Source: Siccirubricoccus soli
GTDB lineage: Bacteria > Pseudomonadota > Alphaproteobacteria > Acetobacterales > Acetobacteraceae
Direction of reading: 5' to 3'
Length of the DNA: 64,000 nt
Assembly: GCF_024178315.1 (NCBI RefSeq)
Contig: NZ_JAMZIK010000030.1
Coordinates: forward strand, 62,001 to 126,000
Part shown: piece by piece, positions 1 to 9,552 of the stretch
Layout of the letters: each line of letters starts with the position of its first letter
Numbering within the stretch: position 1 is the first letter of the stretch
The notes under the pieces: generated by a model
Told to the model about the DNA's origin: nothing
Database searches by the model: none
The model's input: the letters and a program-made list of their open reading frames with translations, nothing else
Made by a program: the position numbers and the translations under genes

Positions 1-848
1 GCGCCATCGCCCATGAGCCGGGCCGGGAGGCGGCACCGGCCACCGACATCACCCTGGACGCCGCCGGCGACGCCAGGCTCACCGCCCGCTTCCTCGAGGA
101 GGGCCTGGGCGGCGCCCTCGGCCTGCTCTGGCTGGGCGAGCCGGATGCCTCGCAGCACGCCCACCCGCTCGGCTCGCCCGCCGCCTGGGCCGCCATCACC
201 GCCGCCGATACCAGGCTTGGCGAGGTGATGGCGGCGGTCGATCGCCGCCGCACCGCCGGGCAGGAGGTGCTGCTGCTGGCCGGCTCGGACCACGGGCATG
301 AGACGGTGGAGGCGGTGATCGATGTGGAGGCGGAGCTGGCGGCGGCCGGGCTCGATCCGGGCGAGACCCTGGTCACCGCCTCCAACGGCACCTCGGTGCT
401 GGTGCATCTGGCGCCCTCGCGGGATCCGGCCCCGGTGCTGGAATTCCTCCGCGCCCGGCCCTGGGTCGGCACGCTGCTGGAAGGCGAGGCGCTGGCCGCC
501 GCCGGCCAGCGCCCGGGCGCCGAGGGGCTGATTGCCGCCATCGCCATGCGCCGACATGGCGGGGTCAACCAGTACGGCATCCCCGGCATGGCGCTGGCGG
601 CGAAGCCGGTGGCCGGCAAGCCGGACCGCCTCGGCTGCGGCCAGCATGGCGGGCTCGGCGCGGCGGAGCAGGCGCCGGTGATGATCGCGGACGGGCCGGG
701 CTTCGCCCCCGGCGGCCGCGACGCCGCCCCGGCCCGGCCGATCGACCTCGCCCCCACCCTCCTCGCCTTCCTCGGCCATGGCGATGCCGGCGTGCCGATG
801 GATGGCCGCCCCCTGCAATCCCGCCCTTCGCAGCAGCCCCCCGGCTGA
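1..848 (+). CDS. Alkaline-phosphatase-fold phosphodiesterase, C-terminal part
   Basis: The reading frame is already open at the window edge (frame beginning at base 3) and runs about 281 codons to a stop at 846-848, so the N-terminus is missing. It reads like the C-terminal part of the type I phosphodiesterase/nucleotide pyrophosphatase group of the alkaline phosphatase superfamily. The visible signs are the segment LLWLGEPDASQHAHPLG, the metal-ligand-like SDHGHE motif near bases 285-300, and a C-terminal IDLAPTLLAFLG segment that is common in these enzymes. The family hydrolyses phosphate esters or diesters with two bound metal ions. The catalytic Thr/Ser and first metal site would lie upstream of the window. 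The substrate cannot be told. Confidence 0.7.
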   Translation, partial: AIAHEPGREAAPATDITLDAAGDARLTARFLEEGLGGALGLLWLGEPDASQHAHPLGSPAAWAAITAADTRLGEVMAAVDRRRTAGQEVLLLAGSDHGHETVEAVIDVEAELAAAGLDPGETLVTASNGTSVLVHLAPSRDPAPVLEFLRARPWVGTLLEGEALAAAGQRPGAEGLIAAIAMRRHGGVNQYGIPGMALAAKPVAGKPDRLGCGQHGGLGAAEQAPVMIADGPGFAPGGRDAAPARPIDLAPTLLAFLGHGDAGVPMDGRPLQSRPSQQPPG

Positions 849-978
849 GGTCAGCCCCGCTCTGCCGGCCGCCGCGCGGCGTTGACCGATGGCCCAGCAA
901 CAGACAAGCTGCGACCTTGTCTGTGTACCACGCCGCCTTGGCACCCCCGTCTGGCGCCAAGGCGCAGAGGAGATGGAG

Positions 979-1227
979 ATGCCACGGCTACGCCGCGTCG
1001 GATTGAAGACCTATCGGCAGCATCGGCTGGAGATGCTGGATGACGGCCATGAGGGCTGGGTGGTGGCGATCCATGCCCCGGATGACGGCGGGCAGGTGAC
1101 GCTGCGCAACCACGTGCCGAGCGGCCTGGTGCAGCTTCTGGAGGAAGCCCGGCAGCAGGTGGACCGGCGGCTTGACCCGCGCCCCCTCGACGCCGTGGCC
1201 CCCGGCACCTCCAGCCCACGCCCTTGA
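979..1227 (+). CDS. Small hypothetical protein
   Basis: An 82-residue protein with an arginine-rich N-terminus (MPRLRRVGLKTYRQHRLEML) and no membrane segment or signal peptide. The start at 979 is preferred over the in-frame ATG at 973 and an upstream ATG at 889, because an AGGAG lies about six bases before 979. I do not recognise a family. The C-terminal third is proline and arginine rich and may be unstructured. It is followed by two perfect hairpins at 1240-1291. Confidence 0.5.
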   Translation: MPRLRRVGLKTYRQHRLEMLDDGHEGWVVAIHAPDDGGQVTLRNHVPSGLVQLLEEARQQVDRRLDPRPLDAVAPGTSSPRP

Positions 1228-1239
1228 AACTCACGGTGT

Positions 1240-1291
1240 CCAAAGGCCTTTCGGCCTTTGGTGGGGAGCCCGAGGGGCAACGCCCCTCGGG
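1240..1291. repeat. Double-hairpin intergenic palindrome, family A
   Basis: Two adjacent perfect hairpins: CCAAAGGCC (1240-1248) with GGCCTTTGG (1253-1261), then CCCGAGGGGC (1269-1278) with GCCCCTCGGG (1282-1291). The same arrangement and nearly the same first hairpin recur at 26212-26271, and the second hairpin type also occurs at 18782-18804. It lies between two genes that converge, so it could act as a bidirectional terminator, but the recurrence points to a dispersed repeat. Confidence 0.75.
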
Positions 1292-1295
1292 ATGC

Positions 1296-1718
1296 CTATA
1301 GCAGCCCCAGGCTCCGCAGCTCCGCCCTGAGCGCCTCCGGCAGCTCCCCTTCCCCCTCCGCCTGCGCCATATCGGCAAGGTCCGGCGGCGCCGTCTCCGG
1401 CGCCAGGTAGCGCCAGCCCTGGAAGGGCTTCATCGGCCTTGCCGCCACCGGCACCAGCACCGGGTCCAGCACCAGCCCGGCGCAGGCGGACCCGTCCTCC
1501 CAATTCTCCTCCCGCACCTCCAGCAGGCGCTGGCGCACCTGCACGAAGCCGGCGACCACCCAGTAGATCGAGCCTCCCGCCACCAGCTCCGCCGCCCGCT
1601 TCGGGGCCATGCGGGTGCGGTGGCGCAGCGGCGGGTCTTCCGCCAGCCGGCGTTCCTGGATGGCGCGCAACTGGCCGACATCCTTCGGCCCGACGGAAAG
1701 CTTGATCAGGTGGAGCAC
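1296..1718 (-). CDS. DUF1489 family protein
   Basis: A 140-residue protein that matches the DUF1489 family pattern: the N-terminal [14 protein letters not shown], then [11 protein letters not shown] and [19 protein letters not shown]. The length is typical for the family. It is conserved in alphaproteobacteria and has no established function. The gene converges on the hypothetical gene ending at 1227, with the palindromes at 1240-1291 between them. It is divergent from the UDP-glucuronate decarboxylase gene that starts at 1844. Confidence 0.85.
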   Translation of the reverse strand: MLHLIKLSVGPKDVGQLRAIQERRLAEDPPLRHRTRMAPKRAAELVAGGSIYWVVAGFVQVRQRLLEVREENWEDGSACAGLVLDPVLVPVAARPMKPFQGWRYLAPETAPPDLADMAQAEGEGELPEALRAELRSLGLL

Positions 1719-1843
1719 GCCCCTGGTCTACCGCGCCCCGGCCAGGGCGCAAGCCGCCTCCCCGCCCCGGCTTCGTAACCATTGGCAAACCAGCGGCGCG
1801 CTATGCCTCCGAGGCTCTACCACGTCACAGGAGGTGCCGGCGG

Positions 1844-2821
1844 ATGAAACGCGCACGCAAGCGGAGCCTGGTCACCGGCGGGGCCGGCTTCCTCGGCTCG
1901 CATCTCTGCGAAAGGCTGCTGGCCGCCGGCGCCGATGTCCTCTGCGTGGACAATTTCTTCACCGGCTCCCGCGACAATATCCGCCACCTGCTCGGCCATC
2001 CGAATTTCGAGGTGATGCGCCACGACGTCACCTTCCCCCTGTACGTCGAGGTGGACGAGATCTGGAACCTCGCCTGCCCGGCCTCGCCCGTGCACTACCA
2101 GCACAACCCGGTGCAGACGGTGAAGACCTCCGTCCACGGCGCCATCAACATGCTGGGGCTGGCGAAGCGCACCGGCGCGAAGATCCTCCAGGCCAGCACC
2201 TCGGAGGTCTATGGCGACCCCGCCCTGCACCCGCAGCCGGAGGAGTACCGCGGCAACGTCAACCCCATCGGCATCCGCTCCTGCTACGACGAAGGCAAGC
2301 GCTGCGCCGAGACGCTGTTCTTCGACTATCACCGGCAGAACGGCGTCAACATCCGCGTCGCCCGCATCTTCAACACCTATGGTCCGCGCATGCATCCGAA
2401 TGACGGGCGCGTGGTTTCCAATTTCATCGTCCAGGCGCTGCGCGGGGAGGCCATCACCCTCTATGGCGATGGCAGCCAGACCCGCTCCTTCTGCTATGTC
2501 GACGACCTGATCGAGGGGCTGATCCGGCTGATGGATGCGCCGGACGACCTCGTCGGCCCGATCAATCTCGGCAATCCCGGAGAATTCTCCATCCGCGAGC
2601 TGGCGGAGCAGGTGCTGCGCCTCACCGGCAGCTCCTCCCCCTTCCTGCTGCGCCCCCTGCCGGCCGACGATCCGATGCAGCGCTGCCCGGACATCGCCAA
2701 GGCTCGGCGCTTCCTGGCCTGGGAGCCGCGCATCCCGCTCGCCGAGGGCCTCAGCCGCACCATCGACCATTTCACCGAGGCGCTGGGCCTGCGCCCCGCC
2801 CTCCTCGCCAGCCCGGCCTGA
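1844..2821 (+). CDS. UDP-glucuronate decarboxylase (UDP-xylose synthase type)
   Basis: A 325-residue extended short-chain dehydrogenase. The NAD-binding TGGAGFLG motif is at residues 11-18, the Ser/Thr region [10 protein letters not shown] at about 117-125, and the catalytic Tyr148 and Lys152 sit in the YDEGK motif. [17 protein letters not shown] and [10 protein letters not shown] are typical of UDP-glucuronate decarboxylases, which convert UDP-glucuronate to UDP-xylose through a bound NAD cofactor. An AGGAGG-like site (caggagg at about 1829-1835) precedes the ATG. The product would feed cytoplasmic synthesis of xylose-containing surface polysaccharide. The type I secretion genes follow 29 bases later, which may mean co-transcription, but a functional link is not shown. 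Confidence 0.88.
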   Translation: MKRARKRSLVTGGAGFLGSHLCERLLAAGADVLCVDNFFTGSRDNIRHLLGHPNFEVMRHDVTFPLYVEVDEIWNLACPASPVHYQHNPVQTVKTSVHGAINMLGLAKRTGAKILQASTSEVYGDPALHPQPEEYRGNVNPIGIRSCYDEGKRCAETLFFDYHRQNGVNIRVARIFNTYGPRMHPNDGRVVSNFIVQALRGEAITLYGDGSQTRSFCYVDDLIEGLIRLMDAPDDLVGPINLGNPGEFSIRELAEQVLRLTGSSSPFLLRPLPADDPMQRCPDIAKARRFLAWEPRIPLAEGLSRTIDHFTEALGLRPALLASPA

Positions 2822-2850
2822 CCCGCTTCACCCCCGACCGGAGCCAAGGA

Positions 2851-4995
2851 TTGGCGCCCGAACTCACCGCGCTGCGCTGCATGTTCCTCGTCGCCATGCA
2901 CCACGGCCTGCATCTGGCGCCGGAGGAGCTGCCGGCGATCGACGGGCCGGACATGGTCCCTTCCGTGCTGCGTGCCATGAAGAAGCTTGGGCTGCAGGGC
3001 CGCGTGCTGCGGCACTGCGACTGGGCCAAGGCCGGCGCGCTCGGCACCGCCTACCCGGCCATGGCGGTCCGCAAGGATGGATCCTGGGTCATCCTCGTCC
3101 ATGTCATCCCGGGCGCCGATGGCCGCCGCAGCGCCGCCATCGTGGACCCGGCCGAGGAACGCCAGGGCATGCAGCTCTGGCCGGAGGAGCGCTTCACCGC
3201 CGAATGGACCGGCACCCTCATCCTCTGCAAGCGCGTCCATGCCCTGGCGGATGAGGCGCAGCCCTTCGGCCTGCGCTGGTTCCTGCCGGAGATCATCCGC
3301 CAGCGCCGCTTCTTCCGCGGCGTCGCCATCGCCGCCATCCTCTCCTCCCTCATCGGCTTCGCCACGCCGCTGATGTTCCAGGTGATGATCGACAAGGTCG
3401 TCACCCACCATTCCTGGCAGACGCTCTACGTCGTGGCGGCGGCCTTCATCCTGCTCTCCGGCTTCGACGCCTGCTTTTCCTACCTCCGCCAGCGGCTGAT
3501 GCTGCTGGCGACGAACAAGATCGACGCCCGGCTCGGCGCCCGCACCTTCCAGCACCTGCTCGGCCTGCCGCTGCATTTCTTCGAAAGCAACACCGCCGGC
3601 GTGCTGGTGCGGCACATGCAGCAGACGGAGAAGCTCCGCCACTTCCTGACCGGGCGCCTGTTCCAGGCCATGCTGGACGCGGTGGCGCTGCCCGTGCTGC
3701 TGGTGGCGCTTGCCCTCTATTCCGGCCTGCTCACGGCCATCGTGCTCGGCTTCTCGCTGGCGATCGCCGGCGTCATCGCCGCGCTGGTGCCCGGCTTCCG
3801 CCGCCGGCTGGACCGGCTCTACCAGTCCGAGGGCAGCCGCCAGGCCTATCTGGTGGAGACGCTGCATAACATGCGCGCGGTGAAGTCCCTGGTGCTGGAG
3901 CCGGTCCGCCAGGCGGCCTGGGAGCAGAAGCTGGTTAACGCCGTACGGCAGCAGGCGGAGGTGGGGCGCATCGGCATTGCCGGCACGGTGGCCACCAACC
4001 TGCTGGAGAAGCTGATGCAGATCAGCGTGCTCGCTATCGGCGCCGCCACGGTGTTCGAGGGCAGCCTCAGCATCGGCGCGCTCGTCGCCTTCACCATGCT
4101 CTCCGGCCGCGTCACCGGCCCGCTGGTGCAGATGGTGGCGCTGATCAACGAGTACCAGGAAGCCGCGCTCTCCGTCCGCATGCTGGGCCATGTGATGAAC
4201 GCCCAGCCGGAGCGCCGCGGCCAGGAAAGGCTGGCCCGCCCCGCCATCACCGGCGCCCTCGCCTTCGACCAGGTGACCTTCCGCTATCCCGGCGCCGCCA
4301 TGCCGGCGCTGGACCGCGTCTCCTTCCAGGTGGAGCCGGGCCAGGTCATCGGCGTGGTCGGCCGCAGCGGCTCCGGCAAGACCACCCTCACCCGCCTCAT
4401 CCAGGCCATCCACACGCCGCAATCCGGGCTGATCCGGGTCGGCGACATGGATCTCCGCCATATCGAGCTGACCCATCTCCGGCGGGGAATCGGCGTGGTG
4501 CTGCAGGAGAATCTGCTGTTCCGCGGCACGATCCGGGAGAACATCGCCGCCGCCCGCCCCGACGCCCCGCTGCATGAGGTGCTGGAGGCGGCGCGCCTCG
4601 CCGGCGCCGACGAGTTCATCGAGCGCCTACCGCATTCCTACGACACGCTGGTGGAGGAAAATGCGGCGAACTTCAGCGGCGGCCAGCGCCAGCGCCTCGC
4701 CATCGCCCGCGCCCTGCTGCCGCGGCCGAGCCTGCTGATCTTCGACGAGGCCACCAGCGCGCTGGACCCGGAGAGCGAGGCGATCGTGCAGCGCAACCTG
4801 GCGCGCATCGCGGCGGGGCGCACCATGATCATCGTCTCCCACCGCCTCGCCTCCCTGGCCGGGGCGGATGCCATCCTGGTGCTGGATCGCGGCCAGGTGG
4901 TGGACATGGCGCCGCATGCCGCGCTGCTGCAGCGCTGCGACATCTACCGGCATCTCTGGCAGCAGCAGACGCAGCATCTGCTGGCTCCGGCCTGA
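2851..4995 (+). CDS. Type I secretion ABC transporter with N-terminal C39-like domain
   Basis: A 714-residue protein of the HlyB/LapB type. Residues 1-130 resemble the C39-like domain that recruits the substrate in RTX exporters. I do not see a clear Cys-protease signature, so this domain is probably non-proteolytic. A membrane domain of about six helices follows. The nucleotide-binding domain has Walker A GRSGSGKTT at about 504, the signature FSGGQRQR at about 608, Walker B LLIFDEATSALD at about 628 and a switch His in SHRL. The start is a TTG at 2851. The stop overlaps the ATG of the next gene as TGATG, which points to translational coupling. Role by family: ATP-driven inner-membrane export of an unfolded protein in one step. 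No RTX substrate or TolC gene is visible nearby. Confidence 0.9.
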   Translation: MAPELTALRCMFLVAMHHGLHLAPEELPAIDGPDMVPSVLRAMKKLGLQGRVLRHCDWAKAGALGTAYPAMAVRKDGSWVILVHVIPGADGRRSAAIVDPAEERQGMQLWPEERFTAEWTGTLILCKRVHALADEAQPFGLRWFLPEIIRQRRFFRGVAIAAILSSLIGFATPLMFQVMIDKVVTHHSWQTLYVVAAAFILLSGFDACFSYLRQRLMLLATNKIDARLGARTFQHLLGLPLHFFESNTAGVLVRHMQQTEKLRHFLTGRLFQAMLDAVALPVLLVALALYSGLLTAIVLGFSLAIAGVIAALVPGFRRRLDRLYQSEGSRQAYLVETLHNMRAVKSLVLEPVRQAAWEQKLVNAVRQQAEVGRIGIAGTVATNLLEKLMQISVLAIGAATVFEGSLSIGALVAFTMLSGRVTGPLVQMVALINEYQEAALSVRMLGHVMNAQPERRGQERLARPAITGALAFDQVTFRYPGAAMPALDRVSFQVEPGQVIGVVGRSGSGKTTLTRLIQAIHTPQSGLIRVGDMDLRHIELTHLRRGIGVVLQENLLFRGTIRENIAAARPDAPLHEVLEAARLAGADEFIERLPHSYDTLVEENAANFSGGQRQRLAIARALLPRPSLLIFDEATSALDPESEAIVQRNLARIAAGRTMIIVSHRLASLAGADAILVLDRGQVVDMAPHAALLQRCDIYRHLWQQQTQHLLAPA

Positions 4996-6404
4996 TGCCT
5001 TCCGACGCCGCCCTGCCGGCGCTGCCCTTCCGCGCCATCGGGCGCCGCCGGCGGGCGCCGAAGCCGGTGCCGGTCGCGCCGGAGGCGATCCCCTTCCAGG
5101 ACGATCTGCATGCGCTGCTGGCGGAGCCGCCGCCGCCCTTCCTCGGCGGCGCGCATTACCTCGTCGCGCTGCTCTTCCTGGCGCTGCTTGCCCTGGCCTG
5201 CGTCGCCCGGGTGGACATGGTCGTCACCGCCTCGGGGCGCCTCGCGCCGGATTCCCCGCCCATCGTGCTGCAGCCGATGGAGCGCGCGGTGCTGACCGAG
5301 CTGCGGGTGAAGCCGGGCGAGGAGGTGAAGCGCGGCCAGGTACTGGCGGTGCTGGATTCCACCTTCACTGCCGCCGACATCGCCGCCCTCACCACCCAGC
5401 GCCAGACCTTGCTGGCCCAGCGCCGCAGGCTGGAGGCGGAGATGAGCGACCAGCCCCTGCCGCCCCCCCCGCCGGGCGACCAGGACCAGCTCCTGCAATC
5501 CGTGCTCCACGCCCAGCGAGAGGCCGTCCGCCGCGCCCGGCTCCGCGCCTTCGAGGAGGAGATCGGCAGCATCGCCGCCAGCCTCCGCACGCTGGAGGAC
5601 TCGACCGGGCTCCTCGCCGAGCAATCCGCCATCGCCCGGGACGTGGAGACGATGCGCGCCCGGCTGATGGAGGGCCAGGTCGGCTCCCGCCTCAACCTGC
5701 TTGGCGCCCGCTCCCAGCGCCTCAAGGCGGATCAGGACCTCTCCCAGGCCCGCAACCGCATGGCGGAGCTGCGCCACGCCCTGCAGGCCAAGCAGGCGGA
5801 GCGGCAGACCTTCCTCGATGACTGGCAGCGCCAGCTGCTGGAGGAGCTGGTGCGCATCCGCGGCGAGCTCTCCCGCACCGAGGAGACGCTGGCCAAGGCC
5901 AACCGCCTGGCGGAGCTCACCCTGGTGACGGCGCCGCAGGATGGCATCGTGCAGGAAGTCGCCCGCCGCTCTGCCGGCTCCGTGCTGCGGGAGGCGGAGC
6001 CGCTGGTGGTGCTGGTGCCCGCCCATGTGCCGCTGATCGCCGAAGCGGCGGTGCGCTCCGCCGATATCGGCTATCTGCGACAGGGGGCGGAGGTGGTGCT
6101 GAAGGTGGATGCCTTCCCCTTCAACCGCCATGGCGCCCTGCACGGCACGCTGCTGAGCGTGGGACAGGACAGCTTCGCCCGCCAGCCCGCCGCCGAGGCG
6201 CGGCCGGACCCCGGCGCCGCCGGCGCCTTCCACGCCGCCCGCATCGGCCTGACGCAGACCGCGCTGACGAACCTGCCCCCCGGCGCGCGGCCGCTGCCGG
6301 GCATGACCCTCAGCGCCGAGATCAAGGTCGGCAGCCGCCGCGTCATCTCCTACCTCGTCGATCCATTGCTGCGCGGGTTGCAGGAGAGCATCCGCGAGCC
6401 GTGA
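4995..6404 (+). CDS. HlyD-family type I secretion adaptor
   Basis: A 469-residue membrane fusion protein. It has a short cytoplasmic N-terminus, one membrane segment at about residues 53-75, and then a biotinyl-lipoyl-like half (LQPMERAVLTELRVKPGEEVKRGQVLAVLD). A long predicted coiled coil rich in Arg, Gln and Glu comes next, followed by the second lipoyl half (LTLVTAPQDGIVQEV) and a C-terminal beta domain ending SYLVDPLLRGLQESIREP, which is the typical tail of this family. It would bridge the inner-membrane ABC exporter encoded just upstream to an outer-membrane TolC-type channel. The TGATG overlap with the exporter shows they form one operon. Two proline-rich stretches look like linkers. 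Confidence 0.9.
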   Translation: MPSDAALPALPFRAIGRRRRAPKPVPVAPEAIPFQDDLHALLAEPPPPFLGGAHYLVALLFLALLALACVARVDMVVTASGRLAPDSPPIVLQPMERAVLTELRVKPGEEVKRGQVLAVLDSTFTAADIAALTTQRQTLLAQRRRLEAEMSDQPLPPPPPGDQDQLLQSVLHAQREAVRRARLRAFEEEIGSIAASLRTLEDSTGLLAEQSAIARDVETMRARLMEGQVGSRLNLLGARSQRLKADQDLSQARNRMAELRHALQAKQAERQTFLDDWQRQLLEELVRIRGELSRTEETLAKANRLAELTLVTAPQDGIVQEVARRSAGSVLREAEPLVVLVPAHVPLIAEAAVRSADIGYLRQGAEVVLKVDAFPFNRHGALHGTLLSVGQDSFARQPAAEARPDPGAAGAFHAARIGLTQTALTNLPPGARPLPGMTLSAEIKVGSRRVISYLVDPLLRGLQESIREP

Positions 6405-6556
6405 CCGGCGGCTGGCGCGCTTTCCGGGGCCGCCCTGCAACGCCACCCGGGACGGCGTCGCGTCCGGGCCCGCCATGCGCGCTTGACAGCGTCGAGCGCA
6501 CCCCAAGCCCATGGCCTCCGCGAGTGGCGCTTCCTGCCGGAGAGGACGCCGCCCCG

Positions 6557-7786
6557 TCAGGGGCCCCGCGTCAGCCTCTCCCGCTGTTGCCGCACGAGGG
6601 AAACATCCACCTCCGGCGCCGCATTGCCCCAGGCGTTGCGGACATAGCTCAGCAAATCCGCCACCTGCTGGTCGTCCAGCCGCCAGCCGAAACTCGGCAT
6701 GCCCGGCGCGGTCGGCTCAAGGTCGGTCGCCGCGCTCCGCACCCCGGTCAGCACCACCCGCGCCAGCGTCTCCACCCCCGGCTGCACGGTGATCTGATTG
6801 TCCTTCAGCGAGGGGATCATCCCCGCCACGCCCGCCCCGTCCCGCCGGTGGCAGGCGGCGCAATTGTCGATGTAGAGCGCCTCCCCCGCCCGCATCCGCG
6901 GCGCATCGGCCGCCAGCGGTGCCGGCGGCGCCGGACCGCGCGGCGGCCGGTCCTTCAGGTAGACGGCAATGGCGCGCAGGTCCGCCTCCGTCATGCCGCT
7001 GGTGCTGTACTCCACCACCTCGGCCATCGGTCCGCTCGCCCGCGTCCAGGCGGTGGCGCCGGTGCGCAGATACTGCACCACGTCATCCACGCCCCAGGCG
7101 CCGACGCCCAGGGCCTCGTTGCCGCCGATATTCGGCGCGATCCAGCCCTGCAGCGACTGGCCGGCGAAGGCCTCGCTGCTGCGGCTGCCGCCCAGCGCGT
7201 TCATCGGCGTGTGGCAGACGCCACAATGTCCCGGCCCTTCCACCAGATAGGCGCCGCGATTCCACTCCTCGGATTTCGCCGGATCCGGCCGCAGTTCCCC
7301 CGGCGTGAAGAACAGCATGTTCCAGCCGATCATCGCCGCGCGGATGCGGAAGGGGAACGGCAGGGTGTTGCGGTTCACCGCATGCCGCACCGGCGGGATG
7401 GTCCGCAGGAAGGCGAAGATCGCATCCATGTCCTGCCGGCTCATCCGCGTGTACCAGGGATAGGGGAAGGCCGGGTAGAGATGCGCCCCATCCGGCCGCC
7501 GCCCCTCGCGCATCGCCTGCGCGAAATCATCCGGCGTCCAGCGCCCGATCCCCGTCTCCACATCCGGCGTGATGTTGGCGGCATTGATCATGCCGAAGGG
7601 CGTCTCGATCGGCCGCCCGCCGGCATAGTCGCTGGCGGCGACGCCCTCCGTCGCCTTGTGGCAGGCGACGCAGTCGCCGACCACGGCGAGGTAGCGGCCG
7701 CGCGCCACCTGGGTCCAGTCCTGGTTGTCGGCGCGCGCGGCGGGGGCACTCAGCAGCAGCGCGGCCAGCAGCAGCAGCGCCCTCAT
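6557..7786 (-). CDS. Triheme cytochrome c subunit of a membrane-bound FAD dehydrogenase
   Basis: A 409-residue exported cytochrome. It has a signal peptide (MRALLLLAALLLSAPAARA) and three CXXCH heme sites: CVACH at residues 39-43, CGVCH near 187 and CAACH near 308. The layout matches the cytochrome subunits of gluconate, sorbitol and alcohol dehydrogenases, which pass electrons from the flavoprotein to ubiquinone or the respiratory chain in the periplasm. The start at 7786 overlaps the stop of the GMC flavoprotein gene by four bases (ATGA). The gene is therefore third in the operon of small subunit, flavoprotein and cytochrome. The substrate of the complex cannot be read from this subunit. 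Confidence 0.9.
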   Translation of the reverse strand: MRALLLLAALLLSAPAARADNQDWTQVARGRYLAVVGDCVACHKATEGVAASDYAGGRPIETPFGMINAANITPDVETGIGRWTPDDFAQAMREGRRPDGAHLYPAFPYPWYTRMSRQDMDAIFAFLRTIPPVRHAVNRNTLPFPFRIRAAMIGWNMLFFTPGELRPDPAKSEEWNRGAYLVEGPGHCGVCHTPMNALGGSRSSEAFAGQSLQGWIAPNIGGNEALGVGAWGVDDVVQYLRTGATAWTRASGPMAEVVEYSTSGMTEADLRAIAVYLKDRPPRGPAPPAPLAADAPRMRAGEALYIDNCAACHRRDGAGVAGMIPSLKDNQITVQPGVETLARVVLTGVRSAATDLEPTAPGMPSFGWRLDDQQVADLLSYVRNAWGNAAPEVDVSLVRQQRERLTRGP

Positions 7787-9552
7787 GCCGGCACCAGGGG
7801 CCCGGGGTTGGGCAGGTAGCGGTCGCGGATGGCATCCGCCGCCCAATAGGCCAGCGCCCCCACCGGGCCGGTCGGGTTGAATCCGGCATTCATCGGGAAC
7901 AGGCTGGCGCCGGAGAGAAAGACATTCGGCACGTCCCAGACCTGGCAGTATTTGTTCGCCACGCTGGTCTTCGGGTCGCTGCCCATGATGGCGCCGCCGG
8001 TGTTGTGCGTGCTCTGGTAGGGGACGATGCTGTAGGGGCCGCTGATCTCGTTGCGCCGCACCGTGTGCGCCCCCATCGCCCGCACCGCCTCGACGCAACG
8101 GTCCACGGCGAAGCGGCTGAGCTTCCGCTCATTCTCCGGAAAGTCGAAGGTCATCCGCAGCAGCGGCAGCCCGTTGGAGTCCTTGTAGGTGGGATCGAGG
8201 TCGAGGTAGTTGCCCCGGTAGGGCATGACGCTGCCCTGCAGCCCCACCGCCGCCCAGCGATTGTAGTTGTCCCGCGTCGCCCGCTTCCATTCGCTGCCCC
8301 AGCGCGGCGTGTCCGGCGGCACCGGCCGGTTGGTGATGGGGCGGCCATTGGTCAGGATGCAGGCGAGGCTGGCGCCGCCGACGAAACCCGCCGGCCCGTG
8401 GTCGAAATTATCGGCGTTGAACTCATCCGCCACCATGCCGACCGAGCCGGCGCCGATGAAGGGGTTGAAGATCTTGTCCTGGCCGAAGAAGCCGGTGGCG
8501 CCGCCCGTCACCTGGTAGGCGTAGTTCCGCCCCACCACGCCCTCCCCCGTCGCCGGGTTGTAGGGCTTGCCGATGCCGGAGAGCAGCAGCAGCCGCACGT
8601 TGAAGAGCTGGTAGGCGCAGAGCAGCACCAGCGCCGCCGGCTGCTCCCATTCCTGCCCCGCCGTGTCCACATAGGTGACGCCGGTCGCCCGCTTCCCGTC
8701 GCGCGAGAGATTGACCCGCGTCACCTGGCATTCGGTCCGCGCCTCGAAGCCCGGATGCCGCACCAGCACCGGCAGCACGCAGGTCTGCGGACTGGACTTG
8801 GAGAAATTGCCGCAGCCGAAGCGCTCGCAGAAGCCGCAATAGGTGCAGGGCGCCAACTTGCAGCCATAGGGGTTGGTATAGGCCTGGGAGAGGTTGGCGG
8901 AGGGCTGCGGAAAGGGCTTCCAGCCCAGCTCCGTCGCGGCCTTGGCGAAGAGCTGGGGCGCCGCCGTCATCTGCATCGGCGGCGTTGGGTAGTCCCGCCG
9001 CCGCGACCCTTCGAAGGGGTTGCCGCCGGGCTGAAGCTGCCCGCCCAGATTGCCCGCCTTGCCGGAGATGCCGCAGAGATACTCGAAGCGGTCGAAGCTC
9101 TCCTCCAGCTCCTCATAGGTGATGCCCCAATCCTGCATCATGTGGTCCTGGGGCAGGAAATCCGCGCCGTAGCGCGCCACGGAGGAGCTGTGGAAGGTGA
9201 AGTCCCAGGGGTGCCAGCGCCAGGTCTGGCCGTTCCAGTGCACGCCCGCGCCGCCCACGCCATTGCCGGGCAGGAAGCTGCCCCAGCGGCGGATCGGCAG
9301 CGCCGTCTGGTTCATGGTGTTGCGGAAGGTCAGCGTCTCCTGCGCCGGCCGCACGAAGAGGTCGTGGCGGATGGAGTAGCGCAGCTCGTCCGGCGCCGTG
9401 GTCGGCGGGAAGTCGGTCGGCGTGTCGCGCCACGGCCCGCGCTCGATCGCCGTCACCCTGAGGCCAGCGCGGCAGAGCTCATAGGACATGATCGAGCCGG
9501 TCCAGCCCAGCCCCACCACCACCACATCGGTGGGCGGCAGGCGCCGGCTCAC
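7783..9552 (-). CDS. GMC-family FAD oxidoreductase, large subunit (gluconate 2-dehydrogenase type)
   Basis: A 589-residue flavoprotein. The FAD-binding motif VVVGLGWTGS is at residues 11-20. A cysteine-rich segment (KLAPCTYCGFCERFGCGN) near the middle is typical of the gluconate/2-keto-gluconate/sorbitol dehydrogenase large subunits. The C-terminal STHNTGGAIMG and GFNPTGPVGALAYWAADAI are the usual GMC_oxred_C elements with the active-site His and Asn region. The GTG start at 9552 overlaps the stop of the small-subunit gene by four bases, and its own stop overlaps the cytochrome gene by four. Expected role: periplasmic oxidation of a polyol or sugar acid. Confidence 0.9.
   Translation of the reverse strand: MSRRLPPTDVVVVGLGWTGSIMSYELCRAGLRVTAIERGPWRDTPTDFPPTTAPDELRYSIRHDLFVRPAQETLTFRNTMNQTALPIRRWGSFLPGNGVGGAGVHWNGQTWRWHPWDFTFHSSSVARYGADFLPQDHMMQDWGITYEELEESFDRFEYLCGISGKAGNLGGQLQPGGNPFEGSRRRDYPTPPMQMTAAPQLFAKAATELGWKPFPQPSANLSQAYTNPYGCKLAPCTYCGFCERFGCGNFSKSSPQTCVLPVLVRHPGFEARTECQVTRVNLSRDGKRATGVTYVDTAGQEWEQPAALVLLCAYQLFNVRLLLLSGIGKPYNPATGEGVVGRNYAYQVTGGATGFFGQDKIFNPFIGAGSVGMVADEFNADNFDHGPAGFVGGASLACILTNGRPITNRPVPPDTPRWGSEWKRATRDNYNRWAAVGLQGSVMPYRGNYLDLDPTYKDSNGLPLLRMTFDFPENERKLSRFAVDRCVEAVRAMGAHTVRRNEISGPYSIVPYQSTHNTGGAIMGSDPKTSVANKYCQVWDVPNVFLSGASLFPMNAGFNPTGPVGALAYWAADAIRDRYLPNPGPLVPA

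Noticed and set aside
2494-4575. A 693-codon open frame on the minus strand opposite the ABC transporter
   Set aside because: It is antisense to a protein with clear ABC motifs; the translation is His/Gln/Asp-rich and of no family, as expected for GC-rich antisense frames.
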